Of a stretch of DNA of 64,000 nt, positions 42,849 to 51,356 are shown piece by piece. This stretch comes from an uncultured Lachnospiraceae bacterium (GTDB lineage: Bacteria > Bacillota > Clostridia > Lachnospirales > Lachnospiraceae): assembly GCA_934438085.1 (NCBI GenBank), contig CAKSBC010000005.1:1-64000 (forward strand), read 5' to 3'. The translations under genes were made by a program, and so were the position numbers. Position 1 is the first letter of the stretch; each line of letters starts with the position of its first letter. The notes below the pieces were generated by a model. The model did no database searches. It worked only from the letters and a program-made list of their open reading frames with translations, and was not told where the DNA came from.

Positions 42849-43008
42849 GTTTCATTTAATGATTCTTAATGCTTCATCGGGAGCTATATGTTTTGTTGTT
42901 CTAAAAGATACACCTATTATACTTAAAATTCAACAGTTTTTAGTTTCGTTTATTGTATAATTTAATGTGCATCATTAATAAAATCGATTTTTGTCAGTTT
43001 CTATTGTT

Positions 43009-43524
43009 TCATCCGCCGTACTTCATTTTAAGTACTGCTTTATCCAGTATATGTCCTTCTATGGAATTCCTCATGTCCGCATAGAAGAAGCCATCTTTTA
43101 ACTCTGGCGCATTATCAAGTGCATAAATAGTAAGCTCGTATGTATGACAGCGTCCCGGAGCAGGTCCTCCGTAGCCTGTTTTATATTTATCAGGAATGTA
43201 CTCGTAAGGTCCGTAAGGAAGTGCCCAGCTGTTATGTCCCTGAATGATATCAGAGCCTGATGCCTCTCCTTCGACAAATTCATGTCTGTCAGCAGAAATC
43301 CCCGCCGCGATCCAGTGTATCCATATAACACCCTCATCCTCAGCATTATCATAGTCCATATACTCTATGGCATATGATTTTGTACCTTCAGGTTCCCCGG
43401 ACCATTCGAACGGAAATGATATCTGCGGAATGCCTTCTTCAATCATAGAAGCATCACCTGAGTTAATACCGTATCTGATGTCTAATCGTCCGTTATCAAT
43501 AGCTGTGCTTGTGAGTTTAAACAT
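43009..43524 (-). CDS. YbhB/YbcL-type PEBP-family protein
   Basis: Phosphatidylethanolamine-binding/Raf-kinase-inhibitor-like protein; bacterial members have no firmly known function. The 171 residues from the start at 43524 (AAAGGAGG upstream) show the family blocks: FPFEWSGEPEGTKSYAIEYMDYD, VIWIHWIAAGI, NSWALPYGPYEYIPDKYKTGYGGPAPGRCHTYELTIYALD. The conserved ligand pocket residues (D-x-D, GGP, H) are present. No signal peptide, so it is cytoplasmic. Confidence 0.9.
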   Translation of the reverse strand: MFKLTSTAIDNGRLDIRYGINSGDASMIEEGIPQISFPFEWSGEPEGTKSYAIEYMDYDNAEDEGVIWIHWIAAGISADRHEFVEGEASGSDIIQGHNSWALPYGPYEYIPDKYKTGYGGPAPGRCHTYELTIYALDNAPELKDGFFYADMRNSIEGHILDKAVLKMKYGG

Positions 43525-43631
43525 TATAAACCTCCTTTGCGGTGCCATTTCCGCAGATAAAAGCCTTCGTTTAAATCCTATATCCGGCTACGTAAATACA
43601 TTCAATTCAACAAATTACTATCTATAATCTT

Positions 43632-43982
43632 TTAATGGTCACTTTTTATACGAAGTGCAGCATCAGTCATAAGTTCTTTCTGAGATCTTACCTCTGCCAC
43701 AATACCTCTTCTTGTAAGCTCTGCTTTAGCCGCCTCAAGATCAGCCTCTCTCACCTTCACAAAATAAACATCATGATCGATTTTGCCCTTAGCGCCAAAG
43801 TCTCTCGGATCAAGCTTTGCTCCGCAGCCGCCTGCCATAACCGAATCCTGCAGATAATGTCCGCTGCTGACTCCCTTAAATCCGGCCTCTCTCAGTGCGG
43901 ACTTAACCTTAAGCCAAGTCTCTTTATCCTTTTTCCTGAAAATATCTATTTTCTTTTCAAATAATCCTGAAAATAAGCTCAT
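43632..43982 (-). CDS. Small hypothetical protein
   Basis: A 116-residue soluble protein I do not recognise with certainty. The N-terminus is amphipathic (MSLFSGLFEKKIDIFRKKDKE). A central GGCGAKLDPRDFGAKGKIDHDVYFVKV contains its only Cys. The C-terminal part (VREADLEAAKAELTRRGIVAEVRSQKEL) resembles the small signal-transducer-like beta-alpha-beta folds that follow a 'VREADLEAAKALL' pattern (as in DUF2007-type proteins). It sits between the PEBP gene and msrA on the same strand, with good codon use and a start preceded by GGAGGTATC. Confidence 0.75.
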   Translation of the reverse strand: MSLFSGLFEKKIDIFRKKDKETWLKVKSALREAGFKGVSSGHYLQDSVMAGGCGAKLDPRDFGAKGKIDHDVYFVKVREADLEAAKAELTRRGIVAEVRSQKELMTDAALRIKSDH

Positions 43983-44057
43983 ACCGATACCTCCGATTTA
44001 TGCTATTCATTATAACGCAATTTAATGTAGTAATTAACATAAGCGTTAAAAATCCGA

Positions 44058-44582
44058 TCAGCTATTTGCTTTTTCCGAGTCATTCAGCTTGAAATATTTC
44101 GGAAAGATATGACAATAGCCTCCCGGATTCTTATAAAGATACTTCTGGTGCTCTTCCTCTGCCGGATAAAAGCACTCCAAAGGCTTAAGCTCAACTGCAA
44201 AATACTCTCCTGACTGCCTAAGCTCCTCCTGTTCAAGCTTATTATAATAAGCTTCTATCGCCGGCAGATCCTCAGCATCTGTATAATATATGCCTGTGCG
44301 GTACTGTATGCCGCTGTCAGCTCCCTGTCTATTATACGATACAGGATCTATTATCATAAAATAATATTTGAGCAGAGCCTCGAGTCCTATAACCTCCTCA
44401 TCATAAACAACCTTTACTGTTTCTGCATGACCGCTTGCATGACACACATCATAATAACTCGGATCAGACTTTTCGCCGTTCGCATATCCGACTTCCGTCT
44501 CTATAACACCATCAAACTGATCAAAAAATTTCTGAACTCCCCAGAAACATCCCCCTGCAAAATAAATAGTTTTATATTTCAT
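44058..44582 (-). CDS. msrA: Peptide methionine sulfoxide reductase MsrA
   Basis: Reduces methionine-S-sulfoxide in proteins. The active-site motif GGCFWG is at residues 10-15 with catalytic Cys12. Other family blocks are EVGYANGEKSDPSYYDVCHASGHAETVKVVYDEEVI and IMIDPVSYNRQGADSGIQYRTGIYYTD. The 174 residues fit the short MsrA without a fused MsrB; the resolving Cys is not in the usual C-terminal place, so reduction may depend on another thiol. It starts divergent from the copper operon. Confidence 0.95.
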   Translation of the reverse strand: MKYKTIYFAGGCFWGVQKFFDQFDGVIETEVGYANGEKSDPSYYDVCHASGHAETVKVVYDEEVIGLEALLKYYFMIIDPVSYNRQGADSGIQYRTGIYYTDAEDLPAIEAYYNKLEQEELRQSGEYFAVELKPLECFYPAEEEHQKYLYKNPGGYCHIFPKYFKLNDSEKANS

Positions 44583-44841
44583 TTATTTATACCTCATATA
44601 CTCTTATTTATATCTCATATGCTATGTTTTAGAATTATTTTAATTTTATATCTTTTTATCTGAAAAGGAAAGCCTAATTTTATCATCAATAAACTCAATT
44701 ACATTATTTTTAGAAATATTCATGGCAGCATCTGATCAATATTATCTTAAGCCTTCTAAATTTTCAGCCTATAGTATTAATCAACTGTATAAAAAGCATT
44801 ATTAGTTAAAAATACATTAAAAAATATAATAACAAATCGTC

Positions 44842-44870
44842 TTGCGATATACCCGGTGCGGGTATATAAT
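44842..44870 (+). promoter_or_regulatory. Copper-operon promoter with CsoR operator 1
   Basis: TTGCGA (44842-44847), 17-bp spacer, TATAAT (44865-44870). The CsoR-type palindrome ATACCC-GGTGC-GGGTAT (44849-44865) fills the spacer, so bound repressor would block RNA polymerase directly. Confidence 0.85.
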
Positions 44871-44884
44871 TCAAATTATCAAGC

Positions 44885-44901
44885 ATACCCCATGTGGGTA
44901 T
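44885..44901 (+). promoter_or_regulatory. CsoR operator 2
   Basis: ATACCC-CATGT-GGGTAT, the same dyad as operator 1, centred 36 bp downstream. Two sites about 3.4 helical turns apart on one face could allow cooperative repression. Confidence 0.8.
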
Positions 44902-45044
44902 ATTATATGCAAGGTTAGTAGACTCAAACATGACTGTTCCATACAAAGCACTGTCATGAAAATGAATATTAAAGATTAAAAAACAAACATTAAACAAAAA
45001 CCAATGAAAAAATACCAGCCTTTATAAAACTATACGGAGCGACT

Positions 45045-45404
45045 ATGAAAGAAAAAAATTACACTGAACCACAAATGGACATCACTGAGAACACAGAAAC
45101 CGTCTGTCCGTCCTGCTGTGAGCATTGCCGTCACAAGGAACGATCTGAAAAAGAGTATAAGGACCTTATCTCAAGACTAAACCGAATTGAAGGACAGATA
45201 CGCGGCATAAAGGGTATGGTAGACAACAGCGCATACTGCATAGACATACTTACACAAGTAAGCGCGGCCACATCAGCTCTCAACAGCTTCTCAAAAATAC
45301 TATTGGCAAACCACATAAAAAGCTGCGTAGCTGATGACATAAGAGACGGAAACGAAGACAAACTGGACGAGCTCGTCCACTTCCTCCCGAAGATGATGAG
45401 ATAA
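45045..45404 (+). CDS. csoR: CsoR-family copper-sensing repressor
   Basis: Copper-responsive repressor that releases DNA when Cu(I) binds. The helical core contains LISRLNRIEGQIRGIKGMVD and the Cu(I) triad Cys65 (AYCIDIL), His90 and Cys94 (NHIKSC). An additional Cys-rich N-terminal stretch (Cys21, Cys24, Cys25, Cys28) is unusual for the family and might bind metal. The length of 119 is slightly long. The operators 44849-44865 and 44885-44901 and the copA gene downstream confirm a copper role. Confidence 0.95.
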   Translation: MKEKNYTEPQMDITENTETVCPSCCEHCRHKERSEKEYKDLISRLNRIEGQIRGIKGMVDNSAYCIDILTQVSAATSALNSFSKILLANHIKSCVADDIRDGNEDKLDELVHFLPKMMR

Positions 45405-45523
45405 TTCCGTCAAGCAGATAAACGAAGTGACCGCTTGCGGGCAACGAAGTTTATCTATTTGACGGATAAAACAACATGAGCAAAAAAGCACGCAGTGCGA
45501 TTTGCGAATGATGTTTTAGGAAT
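45404..45523. repeat. Structured intergenic element C between csoR and copA
   Basis: Two long hairpins: a 17-bp stem with two mismatches (45407-45423 with 45449-45465, inner CCGC/GCGG) and an 11-bp stem with one mismatch (45467-45477 with 45508-45518, inner GCAC/GTGC). A short ATTCC/GGAAT pair (45404-45408 with 45519-45523) brackets the whole. The layout resembles a smaller version of elements A and B and lies inside the csoR-copA operon. Confidence 0.6.
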
Positions 45524-45551
45524 GTATTTTTTTGTAATGAAAGGATTTTAT

Positions 45552-48209
45552 ATGGAACAATACACAGTCACCGGCATGAGCTGTGCCGCCTGCCAGGCAC
45601 GAGTTGAAAAAGCCGTTTCCAAAGTCCCGGGAGTGACAGAATGTTCAGTCAGTCTCCTGACTAACACGATAGGCGTCGAGGGAACAGCCTCCGAAGCCGA
45701 CGTCATAAAGGCCGTGACAGACGCGGGCTACAGCGCAAAGCCACAAAACCAGACTTCAGCTTCCCGTGACAGCAATTCCAGGCTTGCTGCCGAAGAGGAA
45801 GCATTAAAGGATACGGAAACACCTTTGCTGAAAAAGAGATTAATTTCTTCGATCGGCTTCCTTATCATTCTCATGTATTTTTCTATGGGACATATGATGT
45901 TCGGGTGGCCGCTGCCGCACTGGTTTGACGGCAATCACGTTGCGATGGGGCTTGTTCAGCTTATACTTTCTGCCATCATAATGATTATCAACGGTAAATT
46001 TTTTTTAAGCGGAATAAAGGGTCTTATCCATCGTGCACCGAATATGGATACGCTTGTTGCATTAGGCTCCAGTGCATCATTTTTATACAGTACCTTTGCA
46101 TTATTTATGATGACTGATGCAGTTGTCAAGGCAGATGATGCTCTCGTCATGCACTATATGGATGAGTTTTATTTTGAATCCGCAGCAATGATCCTCACTC
46201 TCATCACAGTCGGAAAAATGCTCGAAGCAAGATCAAAGGGCAAGACTACCGATGCACTTAAGGGTCTTATGAAGCTTGCTCCCAAGACTGCTGCAGTCAT
46301 CAGAAATGATACCGAGCAGGTAATACCTATCGCAGAGCTTAAGATCGGTGAAATATTCGTTGTAAGACCCGGTGAAAGCATTCCGGTGGATGGTGTTGTG
46401 CTTGATGGAAGCTCCGCTGTAAATGAAGCTGCTCTTACCGGTGAAAGCATTCCTGCCGACAAGGCAGCCGGCGACAATGTAAGTGCTGCAACCATTAACC
46501 AATCCGGCTTTCTCAAATGTCAGGCAACGCGTATCGGTGAGGATACTACGCTTTCACAGATAATAAAAATGGTCAGCGATGCCGCAGCAACCAAGGCTCC
46601 AATAGCTAAGATCGCTGATAAGGTTTCCGGTGTCTTCGTACCTGTAGTTATAGCTATTTCCATAATCACTATCGTTGTTTGGCTTATACTTGGTGCAGAT
46701 TTCGGATATGCACTTGCCCGCGGCATTTCCGTCCTTGTTATCAGCTGTCCTTGTGCGCTCGGACTTGCCACTCCGGTTGCCATCATGGTCGGAAACGGAA
46801 TCGGTGCTAAAAACGGTATAATGTTTAAGACCGCCGTATCCCTCGAAGAAACAGGACGCGCTCAGATAGTTGTGCTCGACAAAACCGGTACTATAACACA
46901 GGGAACTCCAAGGGTCACTCACATTGAAACCGCTGACGGTGTTTCATCCGACAAGCTTCTTATTACTGCAAATGCCTTAGAGGCCCAATCAGAGCACCCT
47001 CTTGCAAAAGCTGTAACAGCATATTTTTCTGAGCTTTCAGACAAAACAGCCACAGCCTTCGGCAACCAGAAATTAAATGTCACTGATTTCAGTGCATTGC
47101 CGGGCAACGGTTTAAAGGCTGTTATTAACGGAATGAACTGCTGCGGCGGAAATGCCGACTTTATAAATACGATATGCCGGATTCCGAATAAGCTTCTGGA
47201 TAAGGCAAATGCATTTTCCGAAAACGGAGAAACGCCTCTCTTTTTCACGGAAAACGGTCAGATACTAGGCCTTATTGCTGTTGCCGATACCGTAAAGCCC
47301 GAAAGCCTGTCAGCAATAAAAATGCTTCAGAATATGGGTATCCATGTTGTTATGCTTACGGGAGATAATGAGCGCACAGCAAGAGCCATAGGCGGACAGG
47401 TCGGTGTCAACGAGGTTATTGCCGGTGTTCTTCCTGACGGTAAGGAAAATGTTATAAAAGAACTTAAAAAACATGGTAAAACTATTATGGTCGGTGACGG
47501 CATAAACGATGCCCCGGCACTTACAAGAGCAGATATAGGCATTGCTATCGGTGCCGGTGCCGATGTGGCAATAGACGCGGCAGATGTCGTTCTTATGAAG
47601 AGCCGTCTCAGCGATGTACCGGCAGCTGTTCGACTCAGCAGAGCTACACTTAGAAATATTCATAAAAATCTTTTCTGGGCATTTTTCTATAATGTTTTAG
47701 GCATCCCGCTTGCAGCCGGCTGTTATGTGCATCTGTTTGGTTGGTCACTTAACCCTATGATAGGTGCTGCTGCCATGAGCCTTTCAAGCTTCTTCGTTGT
47801 AAGCAATGCCCTAAGGCTTAATCTTTTTAAGGTATTTGACTCTGCAAAAGACAAGCCTATCAAAAATAAAGCTGTATTTGAGACTAAGACTGTAATTGAT
47901 ACAAACACAAAAAAGCTCATAAACTCCGAGCCTGCAATTAACTGCTGCCCGGATAATAATAACAAAGATAATGCTATTAATAAGGAGGATAAGATAATGA
48001 AGAAAACTATGAATATTGAAGGTATGATGTGCCACCACTGCGAAAAGGCAGTAAAGACTGCACTTGAGTCTATCTCAGGAGTTGAAAATGCAGAAGTAAG
48101 CCATGAAAACGGTACAGCTATAGTAAATCTCAGCTCTGATGTTTCCGATGACGTACTTAAAAAAGCTGTTGAGGATAAGGACTATACAGTTAAATCTATT
48201 ATTGACTGA
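45552..48209 (+). CDS. copA: Copper-translocating P1B-type ATPase with C-terminal CopZ-like domain
   Basis: Exports Cu(I) from the cytoplasm. An N-terminal heavy-metal domain (GMSCAAC, residues 8-14) is followed by eight helices, TGE in the actuator domain (ALTGESIPADK), the CPC metal-transport motif (Cys399-Pro400-Cys401), the phosphorylated Asp443 in DKTGTITQG, and GDGINDAPAL. After the last helix a polar linker (about 755-815) leads to a second heavy-metal domain with MMCHHC (Cys827 and Cys830). The total is 885 residues, about 130 more than usual. The ATG at 45552 follows AAAGGAT; upstream GTG/ATG codons lie in element C. The last domain may also be made separately (see 47982-47999). Confidence 0.95.
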   Translation: MEQYTVTGMSCAACQARVEKAVSKVPGVTECSVSLLTNTIGVEGTASEADVIKAVTDAGYSAKPQNQTSASRDSNSRLAAEEEALKDTETPLLKKRLISSIGFLIILMYFSMGHMMFGWPLPHWFDGNHVAMGLVQLILSAIIMIINGKFFLSGIKGLIHRAPNMDTLVALGSSASFLYSTFALFMMTDAVVKADDALVMHYMDEFYFESAAMILTLITVGKMLEARSKGKTTDALKGLMKLAPKTAAVIRNDTEQVIPIAELKIGEIFVVRPGESIPVDGVVLDGSSAVNEAALTGESIPADKAAGDNVSAATINQSGFLKCQATRIGEDTTLSQIIKMVSDAAATKAPIAKIADKVSGVFVPVVIAISIITIVVWLILGADFGYALARGISVLVISCPCALGLATPVAIMVGNGIGAKNGIMFKTAVSLEETGRAQIVVLDKTGTITQGTPRVTHIETADGVSSDKLLITANALEAQSEHPLAKAVTAYFSELSDKTATAFGNQKLNVTDFSALPGNGLKAVINGMNCCGGNADFINTICRIPNKLLDKANAFSENGETPLFFTENGQILGLIAVADTVKPESLSAIKMLQNMGIHVVMLTGDNERTARAIGGQVGVNEVIAGVLPDGKENVIKELKKHGKTIMVGDGINDAPALTRADIGIAIGAGADVAIDAADVVLMKSRLSDVPAAVRLSRATLRNIHKNLFWAFFYNVLGIPLAAGCYVHLFGWSLNPMIGAAAMSLSSFFVVSNALRLNLFKVFDSAKDKPIKNKAVFETKTVIDTNTKKLINSEPAINCCPDNNNKDNAINKEDKIMKKTMNIEGMMCHHCEKAVKTALESISGVENAEVSHENGTAIVNLSSDVSDDVLKKAVEDKDYTVKSIID
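47982..47999 (+). promoter_or_regulatory. Internal ribosome binding site and ATG for a CopZ-like protein
   Basis: AAGGAGG (47982-47988) lies 8 bases before an in-frame ATG (47997) inside copA. Translation from it would give a 70-residue protein (47997-48209) that starts MKKTMNIEGMMCHHCE and is a complete heavy-metal-binding domain of the CopZ chaperone type. So copA may yield both the full ATPase and free CopZ. Confidence 0.65.
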
Positions 48210-48246
48210 TTATTGCATAGCTCACAGCTTATAATTGATCGTTTAC

Positions 48247-48291
48247 AAAAATCGCTGCAGGTGACTTTTAAAGCCACTTGCAGCGATTTTT
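48247..48291. terminator. Bidirectional terminator after copA
   Basis: AAAAATCGCTGCA-GTG (48247-48263) pairs with CAC-TGCAGCGATTTTT (48275-48291). It ends the copper operon and probably also the convergent trmB transcript. Confidence 0.85.
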
Positions 48292-48393
48292 CAACAACCT
48301 AATATCTGTTATATTTCGTATGCCCGATATTTCCTTACTAAAGCCAAATCTAAACTTATGCTTACCGGAGTTTTCTTCACAAACACATGACAT

Positions 48394-49068
48394 TTAAACA
48401 CGCTCGGCAACAAGCTTAAATATAGGATTTCCTTTAGCTGAGAACTTTGCCTCATACTCAGTCATGATGTTTCCTTCATTCATAACCGCATCGTTATGCA
48501 GATCATAGGTGATTGCCTTAATAGCCCAGCCGTTTGCAGGTAATGTTTCAACTGAATAATCAAACAGCCCGCGGTTATCAGTCTTAAACTCTATTACGCC
48601 GTCCTTTTTAAGTATCCTGTCATACAGCTTTAAAAACTGCGGTGAGGTAAGACGCTTATTCTCATTCTTATCCTTCGGCCACGGATCCGAGAAATTAAGA
48701 TAAATTTTGTCGACTTCGCCGTCTGCGAAATAGTCGCAAAGAAGTCTTGCATCATTTCTTATAAAGCGCAGATTGCAGTCCTTTGCATCAAGGCTCATGC
48801 CTCGCTCAGTAAGCTCTTTTTCGTAACGCTTCATGGATTTGTAAAGAACCGTTGTATTAAGTTCAAAGCCTATATAATCCTTATCCGGGTGCAGGAAGCT
48901 GTTTTCTCTTATAAATGTTCCCATACCCATTCCGACCTCTAAAAAGAGCTCTGCATTATTTCCGAAAACTTCCTTCTTCCAGTTTCCTCTGAATTTCTCC
49001 GGTTCCTGTATAACATACTGACTTGCCGCTACTGCTTCGTCAGATCCCTTGATGTGTCTGATCCTCAT
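48394..49068 (-). CDS. trmB: tRNA (guanine-N7-)-methyltransferase TrmB
   Basis: SAM-dependent enzyme that makes m7G46 in tRNA. The Rossmann fold shows FLEVGMGMGTFIREN (SAM binding, about residues 42-56), YIGFELNTTVLYKSM, NLRFIRNDARLLCDYFADGEVDKIYLNFSDPWPKDKNENKRLT (motif with catalytic Asp, about 105-145) and KTDNRGLFDYSVE. The length of 224 is standard. Its start overlaps the end of the histidine kinase gene by 29 bp, so the two are translationally linked, although their functions are unrelated. Confidence 0.95.
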   Translation of the reverse strand: MRIRHIKGSDEAVAASQYVIQEPEKFRGNWKKEVFGNNAELFLEVGMGMGTFIRENSFLHPDKDYIGFELNTTVLYKSMKRYEKELTERGMSLDAKDCNLRFIRNDARLLCDYFADGEVDKIYLNFSDPWPKDKNENKRLTSPQFLKLYDRILKKDGVIEFKTDNRGLFDYSVETLPANGWAIKAITYDLHNDAVMNEGNIMTEYEAKFSAKGNPIFKLVAERV

Positions 49069-51340
49069 CTATCGTATTTTCCTTCTCTGTGTAAATGTCT
49101 AAAATGACGTTGGCCTTATAAAGATCTCCGTCTATTTCTATCACAAGCTCGCCGCCCATAAGTCTGGTCAGACTTGTGGCAATATTAAGTCCCAGTCCGG
49201 AGCCTTCCGTATTTCTTGATACATCACCTCTTACGAATCTCTCTGTAAGTTCCTCCGGGCTGATATTAAGCTTGTCGGCAGATATATTTTTAATTGTAAA
49301 TTTGGCTTTGTTGTCCGCTTCATCTACGGAAACATACACTCTCGTACCTTCAAGGGCATATTTTGCCGCATTATTGTAGAGGTTTTCAAGTACTCTCCAA
49401 AGATGTCTGCCGTCTGCCAGAACATAAACCGGATGCTCAGGCACAGAAAGCTCCAGATCAAGCTTTCGCTTTAAGAACTTGTCCTCAAGCTCACCGCCTG
49501 CCTGTATAACCAACTCGACCATGTCAATGCGTTGCATATCCATCTTGATATTACCTGAACTTGCCTTGGAAGCCTCCAAAAGATCCTCTGTCAGGTTTTT
49601 AAGGCGCGCAGATTTTTTCTCAAGCACCTCTATGTATTCTTTAAGCTTTGGATCCTGTATATTTTCACGCTTCATCAGATCCACATAGTTGATTATGGAT
49701 GTAAGCGGTGTTCTGATATCGTGTGAAACATTGGTGATAAGATCAGCCTTAAGCTTATCGGCCTTGACCTGCTCATTTATGGCGGTCTGAAGTCCTACTG
49801 AGATATTATTCATGCTGCGTGCTATTTCCAGAGTATCTCCGGTAAACTGACTCTCATCCATCTCGCAGTCTATGCTGCCGCCTGCAATATCCTTTATTGC
49901 TTTCCTGATGATATCCCTTTGCTTAAAGGTTCGGCATCTTACAACATATATGAAAATGTCAAAGGCCAGCAGCAGTACAAGCCCTATAACCATAGCTATC
50001 GTATAGATAGGTCCCTCGATCCTTGAGTTGTAGCAGTTCATGATCAAAAGTACTGCAGCAATATTGATAAATATGAATGACGCATATCCTTTTAGCGCAG
50101 CCCATGCCGCACGTCCGTCCTCTTCATTGCTGAGCGCTTTGAATAAGCCGTTTATAAGTGAATATTTAAAGCATCCTCCGTTTATTTCACGTCTGTACAT
50201 TGAGCCGGCGATAGCTGTGCAGAGGAACCAGATGATCACGCCCTTTGCCATATCGCGCCAATATTCCCATTCGTTATATTCTAACAGCTCCTCAAAGGCA
50301 AAATTGACAGTAAGCTTAAATACTACATATATGATCAGTGACAGACAGCTAAACAAAAATACCAATGCTTCAAGCGGTATCTTATCCATAACAAGCTCTT
50401 TCTTGTCATTTTCATCAAATCCTCTGATGCAAAGAACAAGGCTCGCTAATGCTGCGACACCGCATAAGGCCATGATAACAAGCCAGTTTCTGACAGTTCT
50501 TATGTCATCGTCAAAATTATCTGCGGCCTTTTTGTATCTGTCGTTGAAAATATATGTGGTATCTATACCTATAGCAATTGGATTGCCTTCATAAGAGCTT
50601 AACTCAAAGCTGTTGTCTGAAGAAAGCAGATTTTCCGGCTGCGGTGAGATATTAGTCTCAACAGTTCTGTCCTCAGTAACGATAAGATATTTTCCGAGAG
50701 ATTTTATCTCATCGGTCGTTCTTGAAGAGTTGCTGAGCTGTATATCATAATGATTCGGGGACTCAAAGCTTATGTTGTAGATAAAGTTGCTGAGCTCGGG
50801 ATCGTATATAGCTCTGAGCCTGTAATACTCTGAAAGCGCCTTAAGTGCTTCCAAGCTTATATCTCTTATATTTGTAATTCCCTGTGAAGGTCCCGGTTCC
50901 AGATTATCAAAATAGTACGGGTCGAATGCCTTGTATGTAACTCTCAGCTCGTACGGCTGTTCCTGTTCTCTGATATCACCGGCAGTTATCCTGTGAGTAT
51001 TCTCATCCATAGTATAGCCGTATCGTGCAGCTGCTGCGATAAGATCACTCAGCTTATAAAAGGTCTTTCCGTTTTTGGTCTGTGCCGTAACGACCATTGC
51101 GGAGGTATCAAGCTCCCCGTCACCCTCGTCTTCAAATGCATCCTTTAATACCGCAAGCTTTTTAAGATTTGCAATATCATCGGCTACCATTTCCGAAAAC
51201 AAGGCGGAATTCTCAAAGGTCGTCTGGCTCATCCAGGTTATGCCGGTCTCGTTTCTTGAATATCCGTGCAAAACACCAAGTCCTGCCACAAAAAGCAGGA
51301 CTGCAAATATATGTATTAATATCGTCAGATTCTTTTTCAT
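49040..51340 (-). CDS. Sensor histidine kinase with large extracellular domain
   Basis: Membrane kinase of a two-component system. It has a first helix at about residues 5-25, an extracytoplasmic region of about 260 residues (26-285), then several further helices between about 285 and 465. The HisKA box LITNVSHDIRTPLTS carries phospho-acceptor His540. The HATPase domain shows NLYNNAAKYA (N box) and GSGLGLNIA (G2 box). The 766 residues are longer than common kinases because of the extra membrane segments. It is co-transcribed with the response regulator 16 bp upstream and sits next to cell-wall enzymes, so an envelope signal is plausible (inference). Confidence 0.92.
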   Translation of the reverse strand: MKKNLTILIHIFAVLLFVAGLGVLHGYSRNETGITWMSQTTFENSALFSEMVADDIANLKKLAVLKDAFEDEGDGELDTSAMVVTAQTKNGKTFYKLSDLIAAAARYGYTMDENTHRITAGDIREQEQPYELRVTYKAFDPYYFDNLEPGPSQGITNIRDISLEALKALSEYYRLRAIYDPELSNFIYNISFESPNHYDIQLSNSSRTTDEIKSLGKYLIVTEDRTVETNISPQPENLLSSDNSFELSSYEGNPIAIGIDTTYIFNDRYKKAADNFDDDIRTVRNWLVIMALCGVAALASLVLCIRGFDENDKKELVMDKIPLEALVFLFSCLSLIIYVVFKLTVNFAFEELLEYNEWEYWRDMAKGVIIWFLCTAIAGSMYRREINGGCFKYSLINGLFKALSNEEDGRAAWAALKGYASFIFINIAAVLLIMNCYNSRIEGPIYTIAMVIGLVLLLAFDIFIYVVRCRTFKQRDIIRKAIKDIAGGSIDCEMDESQFTGDTLEIARSMNNISVGLQTAINEQVKADKLKADLITNVSHDIRTPLTSIINYVDLMKRENIQDPKLKEYIEVLEKKSARLKNLTEDLLEASKASSGNIKMDMQRIDMVELVIQAGGELEDKFLKRKLDLELSVPEHPVYVLADGRHLWRVLENLYNNAAKYALEGTRVYVSVDEADNKAKFTIKNISADKLNISPEELTERFVRGDVSRNTEGSGLGLNIATSLTRLMGGELVIEIDGDLYKANVILDIYTEKENTIDEDQTHQGI

Positions 51341-51356
51341 GGCAGGACTTTTCTTA

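Noticed and set aside
42637..42855. 72-residue minus-strand frame
   Set aside because: It covers the glycine riboswitch and terminator, so the sequence is better explained as structured RNA.
46554..46922. 122-residue minus-strand frame inside copA
   Set aside because: Antisense to the copA membrane and CPC region; no ribosome binding site and no recognisable product.
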